Source: Pedobacter aquatilis (GTDB lineage Bacteria > Bacteroidota > Bacteroidia > Sphingobacteriales > Sphingobacteriaceae). From it: DNA of 64,000 nt. The position numbers were made by a program, and so were the translations under genes. The stretch spans positions 248,001 to 312,000 of the forward strand of contig NZ_JAUFPW010000036.1 of assembly GCF_030409415.1 (NCBI RefSeq), given 5' to 3'. A model generated the notes under the pieces. It worked only from the letters and a program-made list of their open reading frames with translations, ran no database searches and was not told the DNA's origin. Positions 10,947 to 21,089 of this stretch are shown piece after piece (positions within the stretch are counted from its first letter, which is position 1; each line of letters opens with the position of its first letter).

Positions 10947-12407
10947 TTAATTCTGAAACACAAATTGCCTTGTACCAGCTTTGTAGTACAATTCAGCAAG
11001 TGTTTTTTGGTAACCAGCTACCATACTTTCCTGTTTTATTTTCATATCAATAAGCTTGGTTTCCCGACTATTAATTAAGAATAAAGTACTCTCTCCTAAA
11101 TTAAACTTTTGATTTTCGCCATTAACCAAAATTTGCTGGTTTTTAATGCTTTGTATCTGCACATTCAGCTGTGCAGAATATGCAGACAAATCGTTATAAG
11201 AAGCCATTATATTATTTCTAATTTCTCGACCAGATTGCTGCAAATCGTAATTATTTTCTAATTGCTTTATTTTAACTTCTCGCAGTTTTCCACGCTCAGA
11301 ACGTAAAAAAAGCGGAAACGCAAATTCTACCCCAAGCTTATAATTACTCCAGTTAAAATCATAGTATCCGGGTACGGTATTACTGAAATCAGTTCGGCTC
11401 GAAATTAAATTTCCAATAATATTAAGTTTGGGTTTCAGCAATTCTTGCCTGTAACTTTTTTCAATTTCTAGTTGGGCACTTTTACTTCTCAATTTTACAA
11501 GTTCTGGATGCTGATTAGCCGCTTGCCCGATAAGTGTATCTAAAATTAAAGGATTCGGACGAGGTATTGTTTCTAATACAAATTGCGGCAAGGCATCTAT
11601 TGGTAATTCTAACGGATTTCCATCTTCATTCCATAAATGGTTTGATAACACCAATCTTGCATTTTGTAATTCAATCGCTGTTTTTTCCTTTTGAATAATA
11701 CGTTCTTGTACAGTAATGTATGCTTCCACGGAATCAATTGCTGGCTTATCACCAATTATAGTTTGCGCACTTAAAGCCTGAAACCTGCGTTGTGCCAAAT
11801 CGACACCTTCGTTAACTAATTGATACTGTTTATAAGCATAGTACCAGCTCCAGTAATCTTTAACAATTTCGTACCAAACACTATTAATTTGTTTTAGTTG
11901 TTCCGCTTCTGCATATTGCACCATTACTTTAGCTTGCCTTAAAGTACTGCGGCGAGCATCAATAATAAAACCCTGACCTAAAGGAATACTTAAACCAATT
12001 GCAGATAAACCTTGATTATTGGTTCTGTTTTCTGGATCTACATAGGTACCAACATTTCGGTCGTAACCAACTTTTAAATCAGCTCCTGCTAACCAAAGCG
12101 GAATTTTCAATTCACTATTCCACTTGTTGTAGTATTCTGTATTACCAAAAAGCTTTCTTGCGAAGCCTGCCTTTAATGCCGGGTCGAAATAACCTAATGA
12201 TTGCAAAACACTTGCTCTTGCAGTTTCGCTTAAAAGTGCTGCCTGCTTGATTATTGGATGATACCTAAAAACCAAAAGTTGCAAATCATCTAATGCAAAA
12301 ATTTTAGCGGTATCTACGCTCACTGTTGTTTGCGCTACGCTTATGTTATTAAATAATAGCATCAGCATTGAGGCAGACAATAAAAATTTCTTAAAAAATA
12401 TTTTCAT
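10947..12407 (-). CDS. TolC-family outer-membrane protein of an export operon
   Basis: A 486-residue outer-membrane channel protein. A cleavable signal peptide (residues 1-25, ending ISVAQ) is followed by two OEP-type repeats of long amphipathic helices and short beta segments. IGLSIPLGQGFIIDARRSTLRQAK and LGVEFAFPLFLRSERGKLREVKIKQLE are typical of the channel repeats. It is the last gene of an operon with a HlyD adaptor and an ABC membrane domain, and so likely forms the outer-membrane exit of a type I-like exporter. Its start lies 14 bases after the HlyD stop. It is distinct from the OprM-type lipoprotein at 1892-3322. Confidence 0.9.
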   Translation of the reverse strand: MKIFFKKFLLSASMLMLLFNNISVAQTTVSVDTAKIFALDDLQLLVFRYHPIIKQAALLSETARASVLQSLGYFDPALKAGFARKLFGNTEYYNKWNSELKIPLWLAGADLKVGYDRNVGTYVDPENRTNNQGLSAIGLSIPLGQGFIIDARRSTLRQAKVMVQYAEAEQLKQINSVWYEIVKDYWSWYYAYKQYQLVNEGVDLAQRRFQALSAQTIIGDKPAIDSVEAYITVQERIIQKEKTAIELQNARLVLSNHLWNEDGNPLELPIDALPQFVLETIPRPNPLILDTLIGQAANQHPELVKLRSKSAQLEIEKSYRQELLKPKLNIIGNLISSRTDFSNTVPGYYDFNWSNYKLGVEFAFPLFLRSERGKLREVKIKQLENNYDLQQSGREIRNNIMASYNDLSAYSAQLNVQIQSIKNQQILVNGENQKFNLGESTLFLINSRETKLIDMKIKQESMVAGYQKTLAELYYKAGTRQFVFQN

Positions 12408-12421
12408 TTATACCTCCGCTA

Positions 12422-13783
12422 TTATTTTTTATCCTTGCTTTCGCTAGGTTCTTTTTCTAAACTTGGTGGAAAACCGTTAAGTTGACGCCAGATTTCATAC
12501 CAAAGTGGAACCGACCTTAAAATTATGCGTCCATACACACCTGAACCTTGCCTTAGCTGTGGTGGCCATGGGTCATCCTTAGTTGGAACCGGATTAGTTT
12601 GGCTGATTAATAAACGATAATTACCACCAGTACTGCTCACTTTATCAATAGAAAATACTTTTCCGGCAAATGTACCAACGGCTACTGATGGCCAACCAGA
12701 AAACTGTACTGAAGGCCAACCTTCAAACTGCAAACGCACATCGCTTGTATCCAAAATTAAGGGCACATCCATTGCACTAACGTACAATTCTGCTGCAACC
12801 ATAGGTGATTTTGGTTGTAATGTTGCTACAGATTCGCCTTCTTTAATATTTTCGCCAATACCTGCTTTGAGCGTTTTTACTACATATCCACTCTGTGGTG
12901 CTCTAACTACATACAAACCCCTTCTTATGCTGATGTTAGATATGTCATTTCTTAATTTTGCAATATCACCCTGAGCGCTAGCTCTGCTCGAAATCGCAGA
13001 ACTCATATCAGATTGTGCTTTAGACATGGATTCCTGATATTTGGCTCTGATGTTATCCAACTCGATAGAAGCATTTAAAAGGTTTTGTGTGGAGTTGCTA
13101 AGTTTATTCTGCTGACTAATTACTTTGGCATTATCTTCCTGCAATTTTAATCTACGTGTTTCAATATCCGTTAGTGAAAAAAGTCCGTTCTTGTAACCTG
13201 TTTCATATCGTTCTAAACGAACTTTTGTCGTTTCATAGAATTTTTGAACGGCCAAAAGTTCTGCACTATCAATGCTTACATAGTTTTTAGCCTGACGCAC
13301 TTTGTTCTCGGCAGCTTTCATTTGAAAATGAAGGCCGCTTGTCATAGCTGTCATTTGTGCTTTTGTAGCATCAATTTTTTGAACCGCAGCAGTCTCACTT
13401 CCCCGTTTTGCATCAAGTTGTTCATTTAAACGTTTTGGTAATTCCGGGTCGAAATAAGATTGACTGGTTTCAGAAATTACGAGTATTGTATCTCCTCTCT
13501 TAACCTCCTGACCTTCACGAACTGCCCAATGCTCAATTCGCCCACCAATTTGATTTTGTACCGTTTGCGGTCTGTCTTCTGGGCGTAATGCCGTAACAGT
13601 TCCTCTACCAGCTATAGTTTGGCGATAAGGCAAAAACAAAAGGATAAAGAAAAATGCAAATATAAAAAGCATGATTCTACCCAATCTTTTAGGGCCTTTT
13701 GCATCAATAATTTTGCTGTTAGCATGTACCGAAAGTTCTTCCCAATTTTTAATTTGAGCAAGATTGTTGCTAATTCTACCCAT
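12422..13783 (-). CDS. HlyD-family membrane fusion protein
   Basis: A 453-residue adaptor anchored by one N-terminal membrane helix (residues about 35-52, IMLFIFAFFFILLFLP). The rest is periplasmic: lipoyl half-motifs (GGRIEHWAVREGQEVKRGDTI and VVRAPQSGYVVKTLKAGIGENIKEGE) flank a long coiled coil at residues about 125-280, and a beta-barrel domain follows. HlyD proteins link an inner-membrane ABC exporter to a TolC channel. The gene overlaps the ABC membrane-domain gene by 8 bases and precedes the TolC gene by 14, so the three are one translational unit. Substrate unknown. Confidence 0.93.
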   Translation of the reverse strand: MGRISNNLAQIKNWEELSVHANSKIIDAKGPKRLGRIMLFIFAFFFILLFLPYRQTIAGRGTVTALRPEDRPQTVQNQIGGRIEHWAVREGQEVKRGDTILVISETSQSYFDPELPKRLNEQLDAKRGSETAAVQKIDATKAQMTAMTSGLHFQMKAAENKVRQAKNYVSIDSAELLAVQKFYETTKVRLERYETGYKNGLFSLTDIETRRLKLQEDNAKVISQQNKLSNSTQNLLNASIELDNIRAKYQESMSKAQSDMSSAISSRASAQGDIAKLRNDISNISIRRGLYVVRAPQSGYVVKTLKAGIGENIKEGESVATLQPKSPMVAAELYVSAMDVPLILDTSDVRLQFEGWPSVQFSGWPSVAVGTFAGKVFSIDKVSSTGGNYRLLISQTNPVPTKDDPWPPQLRQGSGVYGRIILRSVPLWYEIWRQLNGFPPSLEKEPSESKDKK

Positions 13784-14780
13784 GATTAGTATCTCCTTCC
13801 TCTAATTCAAGATCTGTTACAACGGCAAGTTTCTCACTACCTGTAACCATATCAAATACAGTATTTAAATTGGTCATAAGCTTTTCTATTGCGTAACTTA
13901 TCTGCACAATTATTACTTCGGCCGCAACGAATTGACCAAAAGTCATCTGACGTTCGAAAACAAAGTAAGAACCCAAAAGCAATAAAGCCCCCATTAATAC
14001 AGTTCTTGTTGCAACGGCGGTAATAAAAAATCTTTTTAAAACACCAAAATGTTGATTACGAGCCTGGATGTAATTGGCCGTTATTTCATCAGTGCGATTG
14101 ATAATTTCTTTTCGTTTCTGGCTGCTTTGCCTATAAGTGTCCAAATCGCTCGCAATCTCTTCCAAGTAACCTACAACCTCATATTTATAGCTCGATTCTT
14201 CGATGCTGGTTTGCACACCCTGACGGTAGTATAAAAACAAAATTAGAATAATAACGGCAAGAACAAACATTCCAAATACCATAAACACAGGGTGATAAAA
14301 CGATAACAAAATAACGCTAAAAAATATTTGAACCGCAGCCGCAACAATGTCTACCAATAACTTCGTTAGCCCTTTTTGTATAGTTAAAATATCAAAAAAA
14401 CGATTAATAAGTTCCGAAGGATTTTCACCTTCCAAAGCCTTTTTCTTAATCCGCGGTAAGCGGAAAGCAAACTCTAAGGCTGCTTTTGTGAATATTTTTT
14501 GCTCTAAAAACTCAACTAAAGTAAGCTGGCCAATAAGCAAGGTACCACCCACAACAATGCCTGTTAATATTACCGCAATAAGTATATAGGTTGAACTATA
14601 CATTGCACCGTTTGATAATAGATTAAATACAGCACTTGTGCCTAATGGCAGCGATAAGCCAATTAAGCCAATTAACATGGCGTAAATTAAAATGTAATTG
14701 ATGGTTTTACGCTCCAGATGAAGCATTCGCACCAATCTTTGCCAAGGCGTTGGCGCAGCGGCAATCTGATGATTTTTCAT
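13776..14780 (-). CDS. ABC exporter transmembrane domain without an ATPase domain
   Basis: A 334-residue type I ABC exporter membrane domain. Six membrane segments are visible (about residues 28-50, 62-84, 140-160, 165-187, 250-275 and 285-305), with the coupling-helix region GENPSELINRFFDILTIQKG. In exporters of this kind the polypeptide normally continues into a nucleotide-binding domain; here it stops at the linker (GSEKLAVVTDLELEEGDTNHG). There is no Walker A, signature or Walker B motif in it or in its operon partners. The ATPase must be supplied elsewhere or the protein works without one. The downstream HlyD start overlaps its end, so the short form looks established rather than a recent frameshift. 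Confidence 0.85.
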   Translation of the reverse strand: MKNHQIAAAPTPWQRLVRMLHLERKTINYILIYAMLIGLIGLSLPLGTSAVFNLLSNGAMYSSTYILIAVILTGIVVGGTLLIGQLTLVEFLEQKIFTKAALEFAFRLPRIKKKALEGENPSELINRFFDILTIQKGLTKLLVDIVAAAVQIFFSVILLSFYHPVFMVFGMFVLAVIILILFLYYRQGVQTSIEESSYKYEVVGYLEEIASDLDTYRQSSQKRKEIINRTDEITANYIQARNQHFGVLKRFFITAVATRTVLMGALLLLGSYFVFERQMTFGQFVAAEVIIVQISYAIEKLMTNLNTVFDMVTGSEKLAVVTDLELEEGDTNHG

Positions 14781-14943
14781 TTAAACAATATTGATAAACA
14801 ATTTTCCTGATTTTCGACCTTAATATAAAGATTGAAGTTAAAATTTACGAGACCCAACATTAGAATATAATTAAATGTTTTACCCGCATTTAATGTTTTT
14901 CAGAGATTGAGTTTTATTCAAGCAAAGAAAATTTAGGGAATGA

Positions 14944-15279
14944 TTAGCTAAAGTAGTTAGGAGGCGGCGTTGGTACCGTTTTTGGCGGCTCAACATTAAT
15001 TTTGATTCTAAATGAATCAATTTTAATTGGCAAAAAATTAATCGAAATAAGAGATTGTGGCACAAGACTAGAAAATTCGTACAGAACTAATTTCTTTTTG
15101 TTCTTTTCGCAAGCTTCTTCTTCCTTGTCCTTATTTTCTTCTGTTGATTTTTCGATAGCAAGCGCATTTTCATTCGGAGAAAAACAAGAAATTGAAAAGG
15201 CTATAACTTTAAAGGCTAGTATGCTTAAAAGCATAAAGCCAAAAGTACTTTTCAAAAAATTATTTCTTAACTTTTGCAT
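14944..15279 (-). CDS. small exported protein downstream of the metal-efflux genes
   Basis: A protein of 111 residues from the ATG at 15279 (an in-frame GTG lies one codon earlier). It has a hydrophobic N-terminal segment (residues about 9-32, a signal or membrane anchor), then a highly charged stretch rich in Glu and Lys (KSTEENKDKEEEACEKNKKK), and a proline-rich end (VEPPKTVPTPPPNYFS). I do not recognise a named family. It lies about 200 bases after the CzcB-like gene on the same strand. Its small size, export signal and Pro-Pro-Lys tail recall the protein at 21090-21506 on the other side of the pump genes, so an accessory role in metal efflux is a reasonable guess. Confidence 0.5.
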   Translation of the reverse strand: MQKLRNNFLKSTFGFMLLSILAFKVIAFSISCFSPNENALAIEKSTEENKDKEEEACEKNKKKLVLYEFSSLVPQSLISINFLPIKIDSFRIKINVEPPKTVPTPPPNYFS

Positions 15280-15479
15280 CACTAGAATTGCAAATATAGT
15301 ACAGAAGTGAGTTATATCAGAGAAAAATAATACAATTATTATCTAAATAATACTTTTATCATTTGAATATCAGATGATTCTTATAAATATGTAGAATATG
15401 TCAAAAAACAAATCCTTTCTAAGCATATTTCCTACGAGATTAAAATAAGATTAGAAAAGATTTGGATAATTAAGTGAAT

Positions 15480-16607
15480 TTATTCTTCATCACTAGTGTT
15501 TTTTAGTTTCATTAGCAAAGAATAAGCACCTTTTGATACGATTTTTTTGCCAGTTAAATCGGTATGGATTGATATATTGCCATCACTTGCTTCGCCTGTT
15601 GTCACAGCAATCATTTTATATTTCTCTTTCGATAGTTGTTCAAATACAAAATCCTTGTTCTCAAAACTAACTACAGATTCTTCTGGCAGTAATTGTACTT
15701 TTTGATTTTTAAACTTCAGTTCTGCATTCATATACATTCCCGGAACCAGACTTTTATCGTATTTCTCGAAATGACAATGAACTTCACTACTTCCACCCTC
15801 TTCAACATTATGACCGATTAGGATTACTTCTGCTTCATATTTAACATCTGGTTTTACATTGTTAAAAGTGATAACACTTTGACCCATGCTTATCTTGCTT
15901 AAGTCTTTTTCAAAAACAGTTAGGTTTAAATGAATATCTGTTGGGTTAATTAGTTCAAACAGCACATCAGATGGTGTAACATATTTACCAATATTCACAT
16001 TTACCTTACTAACATAACCATCAATTGGAGAATACAAATTAATAGACTTTGATATTTTACCATTCTTTAAAGTGTTTCCGCTGATGTTAATCAACTTCAG
16101 TTTTTCTAACAAGGCGCTATGCTCAACCTTTAAGTTTTTGTATTCAATTTCAGCACCTTGTAAGGTTTTATCGCTGTTCGCTTTATTTACATTTAGTTCT
16201 TTTTGTCGCGTGAGTTCTTTTTCAGCATAATAAAGTTTATTTGTAATACTTAAAAAATCTTGCTGCAACTGGATGTATTGTGGGTCTTCCATAATGGCAA
16301 TTACTTGTCCTTTTGCAACATGCATTCCAGGTAAAAGCTTTGTATGCTTCAAATACCCACCCAATGGAACGCTAATCGAAATCAAGTTTTGAGGTGGTAC
16401 ATCAATTTTACCTTGCAATTTCAAAACTTCACTGGTTTCGCCCCATTTTGGTTCAGCAACCTGAAGTTTAATATTTGCAAATTGTGCTGCTGCTAGGCTA
16501 ACTTCATCTTCCGAAATTGGTTTCTTTTCTTCTTCTTTTACTGGCTCGCTTGTGCAGGCATATGTGGCGCAAATGGCTAGAATAACCATGTATTTTTTAA
16601 ATTTCAT
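15480..16607 (-). CDS. heavy-metal RND efflux periplasmic adaptor (CusB/CzcB family)
   Basis: A 375-residue adaptor. The signal peptide ends at a lipobox (CATYAC, Cys18 or so), giving a lipoprotein. Residues about 60-110 and 195-225 are the lipoyl half-motifs (GGYLKHTKLLPGMHVAKGQVIA and LYSPIDGYVSKVNVNIGKYV), separated by a coiled-coil hairpin. The end is the membrane-proximal domain. It links the fused CusA-TolC pump to the outer membrane and may hand over metal ions. There is one base between its start and the stop of the upstream permease gene, so expression is coupled. It lacks the metal-binding N-terminal domain seen in some CzcB proteins, so the ion (Cu, Ag, Co, Zn or Cd) cannot be named. 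Confidence 0.92.
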   Translation of the reverse strand: MKFKKYMVILAICATYACTSEPVKEEEKKPISEDEVSLAAAQFANIKLQVAEPKWGETSEVLKLQGKIDVPPQNLISISVPLGGYLKHTKLLPGMHVAKGQVIAIMEDPQYIQLQQDFLSITNKLYYAEKELTRQKELNVNKANSDKTLQGAEIEYKNLKVEHSALLEKLKLINISGNTLKNGKISKSINLYSPIDGYVSKVNVNIGKYVTPSDVLFELINPTDIHLNLTVFEKDLSKISMGQSVITFNNVKPDVKYEAEVILIGHNVEEGGSSEVHCHFEKYDKSLVPGMYMNAELKFKNQKVQLLPEESVVSFENKDFVFEQLSKEKYKMIAVTTGEASDGNISIHTDLTGKKIVSKGAYSLLMKLKNTSDEE

Positions 16608-16608
16608 T

Positions 16609-19600
16609 TTATTGTCCTAACAGATAATTTAATTCAATAATTGTTGTATTCAATTGTTTAATGGCATCGAAATATTTTTCCTTAATGCTAATCGTTTCAT
16701 TATTCAGCAGTGTATATTCCAAATAATTAATTGCTCCATTTTTTAACTGACTGGCTAAAGTTTTATTGATATCAGCAGCAGTTTTTAAGCCTTTGCTTTC
16801 CAATTCATCAACCATTTGTAACTGTTGGTGATATTGCTGATAAGTAGCTTTTAAATGACTTGATAACTGTTTACTTTTCAAAGCAGTTTCTGATTTAGCA
16901 AATTCTTCATAAACCTTTGCTGATTTTACACGATTTCGTTGTGAACCGCCAAGTAATGGAATACTTAAACCCAATTGCATCGATTGAAACCGGTTATTGG
17001 TTCCGTATTTAATTCCATCTTGCAGGGTTGTAGTGTTATAACCCAAATTTATTTCGGGTAAAAGTTTAGATTGCTCCACTTTCGTAACCACGCTTGCCGT
17101 CTGCTCATCTTGCAATCGAAGTTTTATTTCCGGATGATTTTTAACTGCAAGCGTATCCGAAAATTCCAAGCCAGCTATCAAATCATCAGCCTTTGGCAAA
17201 AAAATATTATTGCTATTTAATAAAAATGAAAACTGTTGCTGCAATAAATTTTCTTCAATATTTAATTGCTTAAGCTTTGTCGAAATTTGCATTAACTGAT
17301 TATCTGCATTCGCTTTTTCCAGCATATTGCTTTCTCCGCTTTTTAAGCGCAATGTAGCCAGTTGCTGTAATTTACTGTAATTACTATCCGCTTGTTTATA
17401 CGTTTTTTTAATTTCCTTCAGAATCAATAAATCATAAAAAATCCTGGAGCATAAACGGGTCAACTCAACTTTGTTTAAATCTTGCTGTAGCACTGCGCTT
17501 TTCCATTCAGAAAGTAATTTATCCTTTTGTCTGGCATACACACTTGGCAAATTAAACCCCTGGATAACACTAATTTTGTTATCTGTAAAATCGCTGTTGT
17601 ATTTCCCGTATTCGCCATTAAGACTTAGTGGCGCAATGGTTGTTGCCGTTTTGCTAAGTGCTAAACTATGTGTTGCCCTCAAACTGCTGCTTTTTAGCGC
17701 TAAGTTATGTTGATACAAACTATCTAAAGCCTGTGGCAATGTTATCGATTGCTGTGCATTTACAAATATCGAACCCAAGCAAATGGCAATTATTGAAGAA
17801 ACCTGAATGGTCTTTTTACTTATTTTTATGCCCTTTTCAAAAGCTACATATAATATTGGCAGCACAAAAAGCGTAAGGAATGTGGCGATAATTAACCCGC
17901 CTATTACGACTGTGGCCAAAGGCCTTTGCACAGCTGCTCCTGCACCGTTACTTAGCGCCATTGGCAAGAAGCCCAGCGATGCCACAAATGCAGTCATTAA
18001 TACTGGTCTCAATCGTGTTTTTGTTCCTTTCAAAACAACTTTTTTCATATCACTTTCTCCTGATTTTTTGATGTTATTAAATTCCGATACAAGTACAATT
18101 CCGTTGAGTACGGCAATGCCAAACAGCGCAATAAAGCCCACACCAGCACTAATACTAAAAGGTAAGCCTCTTAAAGCGAGCAGAAAAATTCCGCCTATTG
18201 CAGATAATGGTATTGCGGTATAAATTAATAGTCCATATTTAATTGAACCGAATGCAAAATATAGCAATAGAAAAATTAAAATAAGCGATACCGGTACGGC
18301 AATCATTAATCTCGATTTTGCCTCATTAAGATTTTGGAATGAACCGCCATAGTTAATCGTGTATCCTGTAGGTAACTTAATATTAGCTTTTACCTTCTGT
18401 TGTAATTCATTTACAATACTCTCTACATCTCGGTCACTAACATTAAAACCAACTAAAATACGGCGTTTTGTATCTTCTCTTTGTATTTGACTTGGGCTAT
18501 TAATTAATGAAACCTTCGCAAGTTGACTCAATGGAATTTGATTGCCATTTGGAGCTGGTATAAGCAAGCGCTGCACATCCTGGATGCTTCTGCGCTGGTC
18601 ATTTTGAAGCTTTACAATTAAATCGAACCTTTTCTCTCCTTCAAAAACCAAACCTGTACTTTGCCCCGCAAAAGCTGTATTTACATTTCTATTGATATCA
18701 GAAATATTTAAACCATATTGCGCAATTACGGCCCTATTGTATTGAATCACAATTTGTGGCGTACCCGAAATCTGTTCTACATAAATATCTGTTGTACCAT
18801 CAATTTTTCGAAGCAGATTACCAACCTGCTTTGCATAAATCGCCAACGTATCAAAATCCTCCCCAAAAATTTTACAAACTACATCTTGCCTTGCACCTGT
18901 CATTAACTCATTAAACCTCATTTGTACCGGAAACTGAAAGCTTGTGGTCACCCCAGGAATGTCACTTGCTGCTTGCTCCATTTTTTTAGTTAAATCCTTA
19001 AAATTATCAGCAGTTGTCCACTCTTTTTTAGGTTTGAGATTAATAATCATATCGCCCATGTCCATTGGTAATGGTTCTGTAGGTACTTCACTACTTCCTA
19101 TTTTGGTTACAATATTCTTCACCTCCGGAAAACGGGATTTCAGAATTCCCGCTACTTTCTGAATATTTTCTATGGAAGTATTTAGGTTACTGCCAGATAA
19201 AACTCGTGTTTCAACCGCATAATCACCTTCTTCGATGGATGGGATAAATTCTCCTCCTAAATTGGTTAAGATAAAAACTGAAATTGTAAAAAGTATAATC
19301 ACAATGGTAATTACTGTTTTAGGGAAGGCTAATATTTTGTTTAGCCAGATGCTATATCTGTTTTCGATTTTCTCCATCCCACGGTCTGCAAGATTAGCTT
19401 TAGTTTTAATTTTCTTACTCAATAACAAACTGCTAATCATAGGGATGTAGGTTAGCGACAAAATGAATGCACCTAATAAAGCAAAGGCTACAGTTTGTGC
19501 CATTGGCTTAAACATTTTCCCTTCTATACCTTGCAAACTAAAAATTGGAAGGTAAACGATAAGGATAATAATTTGCCCAAAAACTGCGCTATTCATCATT

Positions 19601-20940
19601 TTCGATGAGGCACTTTTCACCTCCGAATCCATTTGATTTTGCTTAAGAATAGAAACACCGCCAAACTTTTTACTATGCGCAAGCTGATGCATAACAGCTT
19701 CTACAATAATCACTGCTCCATCTACAATTAAACCAAAATCTAGCGCACCTAAACTCATTAAATTGCCACTTACGCCGAAAATATTCATCATAATAATGGC
19801 AAAAAGCATTGAAAGTGGAATAACTGAGGCCACAATTAAACCTGCCCTTAAATTCCCAAGGAAAACAACCAATACAAAAACGACAATTAATGCACCCTCC
19901 AGAAGATTGGTTTCGACTGTATTGATGGCATTATTTACCATGCTTGTCCGATCTAAGAAAGGTACGATTTCTACACCCTCAGGCAAGGTTTCGGTAATTT
20001 GCTTAATCTTGGCTTTGATATCCTTAACAACAACATTACTATTGGCACCTTTCAGCATCATCACAATTGCACCAGAAACTTCTCCCTCATTATTAAAAGT
20101 CAATGCTCCGTATCTTGTTGCAAAGCCAATTTCAACATTTGCAACATCTCTAATAAGTAGTGGTGTACTTTCAGGATTATTCTTAACAACAATATTTTCA
20201 ATATCTTCCCTATTACCAATCAAACCCTCTGTGCGGATGTATTGTACAGTAGCCTGTTTCTCGATATAAGCCCCTCCGGTATTTTGGTTATTGCGTTCTA
20301 AAGCATTAAAAACATCACTAATGGTTACTTTATGTGCTAAAAGTTTGCTCGGATTAACCGTTACCTGATATTGTTTAAGCTTGCCGCCAAAACTACTTAC
20401 TTCAGCTACCCCCTTAACACCTAAAAGCTGTCGCCTTACAATCCAATCCTGAATGGTACGGAGTTCTGTAATATTGTAACGGTGTTCGTAGCCTTTTTTG
20501 GGTTTAATGGCATATTGATAAACTTCTCCCAACCCCGTAGAAATTGGTCCCATTTCTGGCTTGCCTATTCCTTGCGGAATTTGTTCCTGAACAACCAATA
20601 ACCTTTCGGCAACTTGCTGTCGAGCCCAGTAAACGTCCACATCATCGTTAAAAACCAGGGTAACCAATGATAAGCCGAAACGGCTGTAACTTCTGATTTC
20701 CTTTATCCCTGCAATATTGCTATTGGCTTGCTCTACCGGAAAAGTAACCAAACGTTCAATATCAGTTGCGCCATAAGATGGAGCAGTTGTAATAATTTGT
20801 ACCTGATTGTTTGTAATATCGGGTACAGCATCAATCGGTAATTTCGATAATTCGAAACAACCATAAATAATCAGACTAAAAGTGAATAGCCCGATAATGA
20901 GTTTATTCCTAATGGAAAACTCAATAATTCGATTCAACAT
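16609..20940 (-). CDS. CusA/CzcA-type heavy-metal RND permease fused to a TolC-like channel
   Basis: A 1443-residue fusion. Residues 1-1040 are a complete HME-family RND permease with 12 membrane segments; Asp407 in GLIVDGAVIIVEAV is the TM4 proton-relay residue, and METGARQDV-like MTGARQDVVCKIFGEDFD lies in the periplasmic cleft. Residues about 1062-1443 are an outer-membrane factor of the TolC/CzcC type with paired coiled-coil repeats. Between them sits KISKKTIQVSSIIAICLGSI followed by FVNAQQ, which reads as a complete signal peptide with an AXA-like cleavage site. CusA-TolC fusions of this length are known in Bacteroidota. The gene is followed one base later by the CusB-like adaptor. Confidence 0.93.
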   Translation of the reverse strand: MLNRIIEFSIRNKLIIGLFTFSLIIYGCFELSKLPIDAVPDITNNQVQIITTAPSYGATDIERLVTFPVEQANSNIAGIKEIRSYSRFGLSLVTLVFNDDVDVYWARQQVAERLLVVQEQIPQGIGKPEMGPISTGLGEVYQYAIKPKKGYEHRYNITELRTIQDWIVRRQLLGVKGVAEVSSFGGKLKQYQVTVNPSKLLAHKVTISDVFNALERNNQNTGGAYIEKQATVQYIRTEGLIGNREDIENIVVKNNPESTPLLIRDVANVEIGFATRYGALTFNNEGEVSGAIVMMLKGANSNVVVKDIKAKIKQITETLPEGVEIVPFLDRTSMVNNAINTVETNLLEGALIVVFVLVVFLGNLRAGLIVASVIPLSMLFAIIMMNIFGVSGNLMSLGALDFGLIVDGAVIIVEAVMHQLAHSKKFGGVSILKQNQMDSEVKSASSKMMNSAVFGQIIILIVYLPIFSLQGIEGKMFKPMAQTVAFALLGAFILSLTYIPMISSLLLSKKIKTKANLADRGMEKIENRYSIWLNKILAFPKTVITIVIILFTISVFILTNLGGEFIPSIEEGDYAVETRVLSGSNLNTSIENIQKVAGILKSRFPEVKNIVTKIGSSEVPTEPLPMDMGDMIINLKPKKEWTTADNFKDLTKKMEQAASDIPGVTTSFQFPVQMRFNELMTGARQDVVCKIFGEDFDTLAIYAKQVGNLLRKIDGTTDIYVEQISGTPQIVIQYNRAVIAQYGLNISDINRNVNTAFAGQSTGLVFEGEKRFDLIVKLQNDQRRSIQDVQRLLIPAPNGNQIPLSQLAKVSLINSPSQIQREDTKRRILVGFNVSDRDVESIVNELQQKVKANIKLPTGYTINYGGSFQNLNEAKSRLMIAVPVSLILIFLLLYFAFGSIKYGLLIYTAIPLSAIGGIFLLALRGLPFSISAGVGFIALFGIAVLNGIVLVSEFNNIKKSGESDMKKVVLKGTKTRLRPVLMTAFVASLGFLPMALSNGAGAAVQRPLATVVIGGLIIATFLTLFVLPILYVAFEKGIKISKKTIQVSSIIAICLGSIFVNAQQSITLPQALDSLYQHNLALKSSSLRATHSLALSKTATTIAPLSLNGEYGKYNSDFTDNKISVIQGFNLPSVYARQKDKLLSEWKSAVLQQDLNKVELTRLCSRIFYDLLILKEIKKTYKQADSNYSKLQQLATLRLKSGESNMLEKANADNQLMQISTKLKQLNIEENLLQQQFSFLLNSNNIFLPKADDLIAGLEFSDTLAVKNHPEIKLRLQDEQTASVVTKVEQSKLLPEINLGYNTTTLQDGIKYGTNNRFQSMQLGLSIPLLGGSQRNRVKSAKVYEEFAKSETALKSKQLSSHLKATYQQYHQQLQMVDELESKGLKTAADINKTLASQLKNGAINYLEYTLLNNETISIKEKYFDAIKQLNTTIIELNYLLGQ

Positions 20941-21089
20941 GAAAAAATAGGGTTAATCGTTTCTAAACTAGAATTGGTAGCGATTAGGTTTTGAAAACCT
21001 TTGAATCAAGATTTAATTTGATTATTTCTATAACGGTCAATAAAATTGACAAAAGAAAATCAAAAACTAATCAACTAAAAAGCTAAAAA

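Noticed and set aside
14880-15065. Minus-strand frame of 61 codons overlapping the small exported protein gene
   Set aside because: It overlaps the better supported frame at 14944-15279, which has an export signal; composition of this one is not protein-like.
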